Origin: Lumbricus rubellus
Taxonomy: Eukaryota; Annelida; Clitellata; Crassiclitellata; Lumbricidae
Reading direction: 5' to 3'
NCBI GenBank assembly: GCA_945859605.1
Contig: OX243822.1
Location: 3,505,879-3,569,878, forward strand
DNA: 64,000 nt
Each line of letters opens with the position of its first letter. Position 1 is the first letter of the stretch. Shown in pieces: positions 27,300 to 64,000 of this stretch. The notes under the pieces were generated by a model. That model worked only from the letters and a program-made list of their open reading frames with translations. It ran no database searches and was not told the DNA's origin. Position numbers and translations under genes: made by a program.

Positions 27300-28358
27300 C
27301 TAAAAACCGAAGATGAGCCAACCAGAAGCGCTCCAAACGCGCAACCACAGGAAGTGCATCTACACAACTTCACAGAAGCTCTGACCATATAAACAGAATG
27401 TGATCAAATTCCAGTCCTCAACAGCATATAGTAAAATTAAGAGAGCAGACCAGCACAATGCCTCTAGAAATGACCCTATATAAATGCTCGATTGCAAATA
27501 TGATAAATTACTAGCTTCACGGATAACTATGAAAACACGTAATATGTGGAGTCACATTACACCTTAATGTATCATATGGAAACTGGCGTGCATTGTGAGA
27601 GGCGCTTTATAAATTTACAGACACAATACAATACAATACGTTTTGTTATTCCGCAAACAATGGAACAGAGCCAGCAGCCCATGCTGGGGTGAATGCGGTT
27701 GCCGGGTTGTAGGTCAGGGCATACTCCTACAATAAATGCTTTATGACTTTGCTCTGTACCTAGACACACGGGGTTAACCCGTGCCCTGTCCGATTTGGAA
27801 TTGTGGAACCGACAAAAACCAGATGACCCTGCTTCTGATTCTTAACGAGAAAGGGGAAATATTTTTGCGGTGAATAATGGATGAAATGCAAGAAAATACA
27901 ATTCCACGCTGGTCAGCCTAAAGAAGCTAGATTCTGTGTTTGCCTTCCTGTCTGTCTGTGTGGTTCTGACTTTATTTCTGTGTGTCTCTGTGTGTCTGTC
28001 TCTGTAGGTATGTCTGTGCATCCTTATGTATCTGTAGGATTATGTCTGTCTCTGTGTGTCTGTCTTTGTGTGTCTGTCTTTGTTGTATCTGTCCATCTTT
28101 GTCTCGATTATTCTGCCTACCCGTCTGCCTATCACTTCAAGTCTCTGTCTCCATCCACAAGTAGCCAACCCCCTAAACCACACAGCACAATACAACAGCT
28201 CACCCCCCGATCACCAGCCCTGGCATCCAAAACAACCAACCGAAACAACATTTGTCCTCCAACGCATTGCACAGCCACCACACCACGCAATACAAAATAG
28301 ATTCAGAGAAGTTATCACAATCGCATTAAGAAGTCCATATCGTCCACCCGTCCCCCAT
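27300..28358. other. Intergenic DNA with LINE tail scraps
   Basis: LINE tails occur at 27470-27500 (CCTATATAAATGCTC) and 27595-27640 (GAGGCGCTTTATAAATTTAC with ACAATACAATAC). GTCTGTCTCTGTGT low complexity runs at 27940-28100. This stretch would also hold the 3' UTR of the gene ending at 28359; no clear poly(A) signal was chosen. Confidence 0.45.
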
Positions 28359-28702
28359 TCACGCCTTATCGACGATCTTCGTTCCAAGATACGTATGATC
28401 GTGCAACCGTAGACTCAGCAGCTGATCGCGACACGGCGCCACCGCGACCGGGTTTCCCCTCGGATCGGGAAATCCCGATCGAATCGTCGAAGATGTAATC
28501 GATCGTCTGTGCGAACAAGCGTTGATTTTAAGATCGTAGGCGTGATCGAGACGAATGCCGCTGATCTGCGTGTCGATGTGGTCGAGATCGGAGTTGGATC
28601 GAATGGAGGTAGGAGGACGATCGAGATTGGATCGAACGCGAGATGAAGGGTTTGATTCGGAGGATCGGAGGCGGTCGTGGAGTCGCCCGTCGTCCGTTTG
28701 AC
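28359..28702 (-). CDS. DHxY gene, terminal exon
   Basis: Strong acceptor TTTCTTGTCTCTACAG. Of the three frames, the one that continues exon 29779-29485 stays open for 113 codons and contains LDHAYDLKI and HDHTYLGTKIVDKA before the stop. Another frame is also open to 28415 but lacks phase agreement. Confidence 0.65.
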
Positions 28703-29779
28703 CTGTAGAGACAAGAAATGAGATTGTTAATGTGGAATGGTGTGCCCGCGATGAACCACTTCCGTTTCTAGAAGTCTATTTTTGGCATTCCTCTCTTTCT
28801 CTCGAGTTGGTTGTAATAATAATAATAATAACCATTATGTTTTAATAATGACCATTCAACGCTTTAACGCTGTGGCCTTCGCGGGATCTTTTGTTGCAGT
28901 GTGATGGTAGTAACAGTGTTAATGATTATGTTATAATAGCAATAGCAATAATAATAATAACAAAGATTATTTCTATGGCACCGTAACACATCCATGCCGT
29001 TACAGGGGCACCTCCAAATCTCCAATACTATCCTTACATCAGGATATGCCTTAAGAAATAAATGAGTCTTGACTCCAGATTTGAAGGAGTCAATTGAGTC
29101 AGCCGCTTGTGAGCAATGAAAAAAGTGACAACAATAACATCAACAGCTAGGGTCTCGCCTTCAAGTGAAAGAGTGGATGTCGGTTGTAGAGGGCCAAAGC
29201 ATCTTGGCCACAACCCAACACTGCTTTGTAGAGACTGTTCACTGCAATTGCCTTCCAATGCATCTGGTTTTAGCCGTCCCAGAATGAATTTTTGCGTCTC
29301 TGAATAACTTCTTTAAAATCACGAAGTCCTGGGGTACCTTGGTTAAAAATAATACTAAGAAAAACAATAATAAGCATGGGTTTAATACTTCTTAACCGTT
29401 TAATGCCGAGATGGCAGTAAATGGTATGAGAAATCCTATACCCTCCGGCATTAAAGGGTTAAATCCGAAGTCGCAATCTCTTACTGAACAGCGTTTGAGC
29501 ATCATTCTTTGGAAGATGAGGAGGAGGAACGAAGGCGCCGACATCTTCGTCGTTTCCACCACCGCCCGCCTCATCAACCACGAGGTCTGCAAGGTGCAGG
29601 ACGTGGTCCGGACGAACGTACGAGTGGTCTTGACCGATGGACGTCCGATTTGATTCCTGATGTTCCTTCATGAACTGCGCCTTGCGTAGGACAACCTTCG
29701 GAGTCTTCTTAGCGACAGTGAAGTAAGAATGGTCCGTCTTTTGGACCTTCTCACGCTCCGTGGAATACGAATGGTCCAT
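28359..29779 (-). CDS. Unknown two-exon gene with five D-H-x-Y motifs
   Basis: Exons 29779-29485 and 28702-28359 (TGA at 28361-28359). Donor GTAAGA leaves one base, and the acceptor TTGTCTCTACAG supplies two, giving one frame of 212 residues. It starts MDHSYSTEREKVQKTDHSYF. DHxY tetrapeptides occur at residues 2, 16, 51, 151 and 200. [DE]HxY is the known HCF-1-binding motif (as in CREB3-type and THAP proteins); whether HCF binds here is inference. There is no bZIP, zinc finger, signal peptide or membrane segment. Residues 70-92 are Gly- then Pro-rich, and 105-175 are Arg/Ser-rich. The exons are CpG-rich against AT-rich introns, which supports coding. A more 5' exon is possible, and the initiator may lie there. 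Confidence 0.65.
29396..29458. mobile_element. 63-bp piggyBac-type micro-element
   Basis: TTAA at both borders (29392-29395, 29459-29462). Ends CCGTTTAATGCCG and CGGCATTAAAGGG are inverted repeats. It shares AAATCCTATACCCTCCG with 11391-11447. Confidence 0.65.
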
Positions 29780-29782
29780 GAC
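29485..29782 (-). CDS. DHxY gene, upstream exon
   Basis: Acceptor GATTTTCTTAAG precedes GTC-ATG-GAC. The exon carries three DHSY motifs and a Lys-rich KKTPKVVLRKAQFMKEHQ segment. The donor GTAAGA is at 29484, and the frame would otherwise stop at 29459. A 63-bp TTAA-flanked element lies just past the donor. Confidence 0.6.
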
Positions 29783-29953
29783 CTTAAGAAAATCATTGTT
29801 ACTATTATCATCATCAACATTATTATAGTTATTATTATTATTATTAATATTATTAAATGATTACTAGCAATTATTATCAATTGTAAAGTGTATTACTATT
29901 ATCATTATGAATCATGATTACTAGTAATTATTATCACTTGTAAAGTGTATCAC

Positions 29954-29986
<33 letters not shown>

Positions 29987-30637
29987 TACGAATCATGATT
30001 GCTAGTAATTATTATCACTTGTAAAGTGTATTACAATTATTATTATTATTATTATTAATCAGGATTACTATTATTTATTATTGTTGGTAAATGTGTAGTT
30101 CAGCATCAAATCATCTCTATCAATAAGAAGTCAAAAAAAGAAGAATATGTTGCCACTCCTCTGGACTATTAACCACCTTAAATAAATAAATTATTTAAAT
30201 TAATAGGGCAAGAAATTATAATAATTAAAACTCCGGGCTGTGTGGCGGCCACACAACACGTGGAGTTTATTTAAACAGGATAACCACAATCCTTTCACAA
30301 AAAATGCTACCAAAGGTGGGTCAAACCATTTATGGGTGTTCATTTAAAACATTTCTGTCATCCATAACCACCCGTGATTTTCAGCATTTACACAGTATGT
30401 CAAACTCCGCACGACAACCATGCTAATGTTCGTCGCATTATAAATCGTCTTGCATAACATGTACAACTCTCACCCTACTGCCTCAATTGTAGGCCATAAC
30501 TTAAGGGTTTTAGCTGTGAAGTCGTTTAAAAACGCTGCAAAACGAGGGATTCTAAATAAGAATTTCTCCTTTTTGTCTTTTAAACCCAACAACCTTCGCC
30601 AACAATATTGATAAAAACCAATATTACGTTCTTTTAC
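29783..30637. other. Probable 5' intron of the DHxY gene
   Basis: AT-rich, with (ATT)n tracts and GATTACTAGTAATTATTATC repeats at 29880-30080. No coding exon recognised. Confidence 0.4.
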
Positions 30638-30680
30638 CTTGAACTTCCGGCTTTAAATTAGTCTGTTTACCGCCCTCCAT
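30638..30680 (-). CDS. Possible 5' coding exon of the DHxY gene
   Basis: ATG at 30680 reads MEGGKQTNLKPEVQ, then donor GTAAAA. Its phase does not fit the exon at 29782 directly, so it would need another exon, or may be 5' UTR or unrelated. Weak call. Confidence 0.2.
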
Positions 30681-31199
30681 TATCGTTCAACGCGGTCATT
30701 GCTACTATAGCGCTATTATTTACACTACGTCTTTCTGTTGCTCCATAATGTTTTTTTACTTGAGAACGAAACTTTTGATATCAGAATAATTATAGCGAAC
30801 AATATAATAAATAATTTGGACACTTTTTCTGTCAAAATCGCAGTTTCTAGAATAGACAATAAATTTCTGGAAGTTTACGTAGATCACCTCGGACAAGAGT
30901 TGGTACTTGGTAGGCCTATAATGGATGGCTTGAAGTGCTTACGCCTTACGGTAGGTTAATAAGCGATTTGAATCCTGCAGAGCCTCTGGATTTAACTCTT
31001 CCTTCATTCCAAAGTTGGCAACTAAAGCACATAATTATTAATATTGTATAGGCTATAGAGTGCGACTGGCATGGCTGCAACTTCGTGATTCATGTCTTCT
31101 GAGTTCTTGTGAATAATATTAGGGGGCCTATTGTTCGAATTGCACAACTTTTTCATCTTTCGTACTGCGCAATGTAATGTAAAGTAATGTAATGCAATG
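30681..31199. other. Intergenic DNA, no gene recognised
   Basis: The open frame 30738-30959 (plus) has no recognisable domain or splice context. The remainder is AT-rich with a GTAATGTAATGCAATGTAAA stretch near 31170. Confidence 0.4.
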
Positions 31200-31204
31200 T
31201 AAAT

Positions 31205-31790
31205 CTCCGAGAATTTCTCAGCGCCCAAAAAGCCACGTCAGGGAGACCAGCTTATTCACCGGCGCTATATCAAATCATGTCCGCAAAAGCAGAGCTGCCT
31301 TTGTATTCCAATGCCAGCATTGCCAGGTCAAAATACGGGGAGGTTAAACCGAGGAGACAATGGGGTGCTACGGTGGTTGTAACGTGGTCATGGTGGTGGT
31401 TGGGGAATGGAACCTGATTGGAATGTGGATATGATAGCAAGAAGAGTTCGGTTTTCAGTCGTGAATGGAAAGCAGCAGAGGATCGAGAGTGCGAGCGGAG
31501 AAGAGGTTGAATTATGATGGAAAATTGGAAAGATTGGAAAGATAGGAGGATGAGCGAACAGCCGGACATCTGAGGGAATCCGTTCCAAAGGGCAGTTTCA
31601 ACAAAGACTAAGGAGCAGTTAAAGAGCTTCAGAGATGAATATACTCGAGGCTGAAAGAAAAAGATATGGCGATGAGCTAGATCGCTAGAACTGGGCGGTT
31701 GGATGGTGAATGGTTGACGAATAAAGTGGGCGGAGAGGTTCGAAGAGCGTTGTGGGTTAGAGATCCAATTTTGTAATGGATGCGCTGAGT
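31205..31790 (-). mobile_element. Worn LINE 3' fragment
   Basis: On the minus strand the frame LVFVETALWNGFP matches the F..xGxxxWNxLP block of non-LTR RT C-termini, followed by frames with stops and shifts. The plus-strand start has ACCAGCTTATTCACCGGCGC, a word shared with 18858 and 23610. Confidence 0.55.
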
Positions 31791-31839
31791 AGCCTAACTT
31801 TCAAACAAAGAAGAGACTTGAGAAAAAAGTCGTCAAGTT

Positions 31840-33235
31840 AGTCGAAAATTATGTCGTCGATTTAGTAGGCATTGTAGTCGGTAATTTAGTCGAAGATTTA
31901 GACCACAATTTAGTCGGCAATTTAGTCGATGATTTAGTCGACGATTTAGTCGATGATTTAGCCGACGATTTAGTCGTCAATTTAGTCGTCAATTTAGTCG
32001 TCAATTTAGCCGTCAATTTAGTCGTCGGTTTAGTCGTCAACTTAGTCGACGATTTAGTCGTCAATTTAGTCGAAAACTTAGTCGTCACTTTAGTCGACGA
32101 TTTAGTCGACGATATAGTCGTCGATTTAGTCCAGTTTAGTCGAAGGTTTAGTCCACAATTTAGTCGTTAATTTAGTCGACGATGGTTTAGTCCACAATTT
32201 AGTCGTTAATTTAGTCGACGATTTAGTCGACGATTTAGTCGATGATTTAGTCGACGATTTAGTCGACGATTTAGTCGACGATTTAGTCGACGATTTAGTC
32301 GACGATTTAGTCGATGTTTTAGTCGACGATTTAGTCGACGATTTAGCCTAGTCATCAAATTAATCAACGCTTTAGTCGACGGTTTAGCCGTCAATTTAGG
32401 CGACGATTTAGTCGACAATTTAGTCATCAAATTATTCGACGGTTTAGTCGTCAATTTAGTCGTCAATTTATTCGAAGATTTAGTCATCAATTTAGTCGGC
32501 AATTTAGTCGAAGATTTAGTCGTCGACTTAGTTTTCGATTTGTCGTTTGGCATAGTTTGTTTGGCGTAACAGGGCCTACAGGTAATAAAATTATCATCTT
32601 AAAGTGGCATTGACAGAGATACTTTTCCGATGCCTATAATAATTTTCGTCTTCATCATATTAAAGATGTGTAAAGAGAGCGCTCTGACTAATAGGTTATA
32701 ACTTATAACGTTCAAGACGGTTAAATCATCATTATCAGCAGGTCTTAAATAATTATACACACGGGTAATCGGAACAGAAATAATTATGATTTATTTGATT
32801 TAGCCGTCGATTTAGTCGACAATTTAGTCTTCGACTTAGTCGTCGATTTAGTCGTCAATTTAGTCGTCGATTTAGTCGATGATTTGGTCGACGATTTGGT
32901 CGGCCATTTAGTCGCCAATATAGTCGCCGATTTAGTCAACGATTTAGTCATCGATTTAGTCGACAATTTAGTCTTCGACTTAGTCGTCGATTTAGTCGTC
33001 AATTTAGTCGTCGATTTAGTCATCGATTTAGTCGTCGATTTAGTTGGCAATTTAGTCGTCGATTTAGTCGTCGATTTAGTCGTCAATTTAGTCGTCGATT
33101 TAGTCGACAATTTAGTCGTCAATTTAGTCGTCGATTTAGTCGTCAATTTAGTCGTCAATTTAGTCATCAATTTAGTCGACAATTTAGTCGAAAATTTAGT
33201 CGGCGATTTAGTCAACAATTTAGCTATGATTAAAT
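31840..33235. repeat. 12-bp minisatellite, GATTTAGTCGAC
   Basis: Two large arrays (31840-32540 and 32795-33235) of units GATTTAGTCGAC / AATTTAGTCGTC, separated by ~250 bp of ordinary sequence. The units are CpG-bearing and partly palindromic (GTCGAC). Thr/Lys and Val/Asp/Leu frames on either strand are artefacts of a 12-bp period. Confidence 0.95.
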
Positions 33236-33689
33236 GGTTGATTTCATTGCCATTGGTCACTGTTTAGCTTTCTTATTCGAAGTTAGCAGTTGTAGAGATT
33301 TTCCTCGTTTTGTTTGGGGGGGGGGGGAGGGCAGGGGCTGAGCCGCCGATAGGGGGAGGGGGCTTAGCGCAGCCACTATACCTAAATCTTTACTATGAAC
33401 AGACAGACACCCTGCAGTAATTATAATTTTCTTTGTGATTTCTTTCTTTGTAAATGGCTGAGCAAGAGCTAAACACAACGAATATCATCATCATCATCAT
33501 TATTGTCACATCTTACCGTCCATGACTATCACCACCACAGTGTTCTCTCAAACACCGATATTTACTCTGCTATAATAGCGATCTTTTTAGACACCCTTAA
33601 ATTCAAGATCATTATGCTAACAAATAACCACCGTTGTGAAATAATATACAATCACTCCTTGATAATCTTATGCAAGCTATTTAATTTAC

Positions 33690-33790
33690 TGGTTGCAATA
33701 TACCAGTGCCAGTCTCAAGCCTGGATAAAGGAGGAGGGCGTCTTTGGTCTTTGTTACCATGCACATAGTGACGTTAAACTGTTAAACTGC
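33690..33790. repeat. Dispersed AAGCCTGGATAAAGGAGGAG repeat, second copy
   Basis: Matches 7590-7670 over the core and the CATAGTGACGTTAAACTG end. Confidence 0.65.
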
Positions 33791-33879
33791 AACTACTACT
33801 AGTACCAACGCCAGAACCTAGTGTGAAAAACAGAGGGAAGCAACGCTAATGATCTTTGTTATTTTTGTTGGGAGGGGCC

Positions 33880-34115
33880 CCGGGGGGGGGGCGGTGGTCT
33901 AGTGGTGGCGTCGTTGCCTTGAAGCCCGACGGTTCGAGGTTCGAATCCACCTCAAGTCGTCGCGTATGGACCTTGAGAAAATTTTTCACTCACAAATGCT
34001 CAGCTCGGCGCTTCGGTGTGAAACTCCGATACAGAGTCCGCGCTGCATTCTGGAGCGCCTCTGAGTAGCTAGAGCTTGAATGGGCGCTATAACAAGTGCA
34101 CATGCAAACACACAG
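33880..34115 (+). mobile_element. tRNA-headed SINE with LINE-like 3' end
   Basis: A-box-like GGTGGTCTAGTGGTGGCG and B-box GGTTCGAATCC (about 33950) at tRNA spacing, then a body with GTGTGAAACTCCGATACAGA, then GGAGCGCCTCTGAGTAG and a GGGCGCTATAACAA tail. The tail resembles the GAGCGCCTCTGAGTAG...GGCGCTATATAA end of the LINEs here. It is not a functional tRNA because the acceptor stem does not pair. Confidence 0.75.
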
Positions 34116-34329
34116 TGTTGCTAAATGGGACAGCCAACCAAAATGTAATGCATTTGTTGATAGCCTATAATCCGGCAGCGCTTCCAGTAAATGTGATATT
34201 CCTAATCCATTATCAGCCAAAATTTAAGGGAGGCAGCGCCGTACAATTATAGGCCTAATAAGCATTGTTTTATAACGTGTGAAATAGAAGTACGAGCCAA
34301 AACAACTTGTTAAGACAATGTTTGTATGT

Positions 34330-34425
34330 GCACTTGCTGTAGCGTCCCTTCAATATACTACTCAGAAGCGCTCCCGACTACAGCGCGGACACTGAAAATG
34401 GAGTTTCACTACATGAAATTTACGC
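34330..34425 (-). mobile_element. Partial SINE copy, opposite strand
   Basis: Reads on the minus strand CGCTGTAGTCGGGAGCGCTT and the GTAGTGAAACTCCATTTTCA body of the SINE at 33880. Lacks the tRNA head. Confidence 0.6.
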
Positions 34426-34717
34426 TACAGTGGATTAAGTTGGGCTGTTATCAAGGAGTGAACAAAATCTCATTGAAATGATCATATCAACATTTTATTT
34501 TCCATAAATTTCAAAGTTTGTCTTTAAACAATGCAACTGCTTTGTCTTATATTATTGTCGTTAATGCTTGCTTTAATACTTGAATTGAGGAAAGGAGCGT
34601 CAAGAAATCACGTGAACAAACGGAATTTAATGTGCAACAAGCGTTCTGCTAACGAGTAACATTTTCGAAATATCTTTCCACATCGAAGAGTGGGTGTGGT
34701 GTGAATTTCCGTCTGGG

Positions 34718-63466
<28,749 letters not shown>

Positions 63467-63811
63467 CTGGAAGACAAAGAACATCAAACGAATATTATAC
63501 ATTATAGAACATAAAATAGTATTAACGCATGCGCATATTGTATATGAAAACGCGCACTCACATGTGTGCATGCATGTGTATGTATTCGTTCATTCATTCA
63601 TTCATTCATTCATTCATTCATTCATTCATTCATTCAATCAATCAATTAATCAATCAATCAATCAATTTCATTCATTCATTCCTTCAATCAATCATTCATT
63701 CATTCATTCATTCATTCATTCATTCATTCATTCATTCATTCATTCACTCATTCATTCATTCATTTAATCAATCATTCAATCAATCAATCAATCAATCAAT
63801 TTCATTCATTC

Positions 63812-63863
<52 letters not shown>

Positions 63864-64000
63864 TCCCATCAAGGTTACTACTCGGGAGCGCTCCCGACCT
63901 AATCTCGGGTGAAAAAGTATCATTTAAATTAAATTCTGCAATAAAACGCATAGATCTGAGCAAACCTTTAGGCAGGAGGCGCAAACTCACGCCGCAAAGA
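63467..64000. other. HPD intron 1 (probable) with simple repeats
   Basis: (CATT)n and (AATC)n at 63583-63805 and (TA)n at 63812-63860, then TACTCGGGAGCGCTCCCGAC, a LINE/SINE end. A GTGAGT donor on the minus strand at 63990-63985 may close HPD exon 1, whose sequence would continue off the window. No ATG placed. Confidence 0.5.

Noticed and set aside
29411..29653. 80-codon plus-strand frame MAVNGMRNP...
   Set aside because: Overlaps the DHxY exon on the other strand and a micro-element. It lacks splice support, while the minus frame joins another exon in phase.
30738..30959. 73-codon plus-strand frame
   Set aside because: Protein-like in part, but no splice sites, domain or homologous family recognised. 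Left unannotated.
31849..33267. Long Thr/Lys and Val/Asp/Leu-rich frames
   Set aside because: A 12-bp repeat keeps any frame open; both strands show it equally. No start context or splice sites.
33889..33960. Possible functional tRNA gene
   Set aside because: A and B boxes are present but the ends do not pair as an acceptor stem, and the sequence continues into a SINE body.
63580..63860. Regular repeats suggestive of a CRISPR array
   Set aside because: Simple tetranucleotide tracts without spacers, in a clearly eukaryotic genome.

Overview
The window is animal nuclear DNA. It is AT-rich and dominated by introns, with GT-AG splice junctions, abundant micro- and minisatellites, many fragments of LINEs, SINEs and terminal-inverted-repeat (TIR) DNA transposons, and three spliced genes, all on the minus strand. 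Frequent AGGCCTA-type words, together with orthologues of syntaxin-1 and 4-hydroxyphenylpyruvate dioxygenase, suggest a marine invertebrate deuterostome, most likely an echinoderm. That assignment is inference; the two gene identities are not.

Genes in minus-strand order. (1) HPD, 4-hydroxyphenylpyruvate dioxygenase, occupies 63466-34718: eleven coding exons were placed, and only the first exon with the ATG is missing, probably beyond the right edge. (2) A compact gene that I cannot name lies at 29779-28359. Two phase-matched exons encode 212 residues with five D-H-x-Y tetrapeptides, the published form of the HCF-1-binding motif. (3) A syntaxin-1-type t-SNARE gene occupies 22766-4324: ten coding exons join without a frame break into 295 residues with a complete N-peptide, Habc, SNARE and membrane-anchor layout. 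A CpG-rich promoter-like segment with CRE, ETS and GC-box words lies upstream.

Mobile DNA. LINE 3' fragments with the WNxLP-type C-terminus and a GGCGCTATATAA tail occur throughout. A restriction-like-endonuclease LINE sits in (AAT)n at 55.3-57.6 kb, and ~30-bp scraps of its 3' end lie in (AAT)n in syntaxin introns. An RT-RNase H LINE with an 808-codon open frame lies in HPD intron 2. TTAA-flanked piggyBac-type elements range from 57 bp to 1.7 kb. hAT-type elements with 8-bp target duplications lie close to exons. A 3.26-kb TIR element 35 bp from syntaxin exon 1 carries an unusual acidic/basic repeat-protein gene. tRNA-headed SINEs share 3' tails with LINEs.

The most unusual structural theme is that exon edges have been caught in intronic tandem duplications. 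Syntaxin exons 5, 8, 9 and 10 and HPD exon 9 each have extra copies of their own 3' splice site and first coding bases upstream of the real exon. I found no bacterial, phage or CRISPR features. All exon coordinates were worked out by hand from splice signals and family similarity; no transcript data were available.
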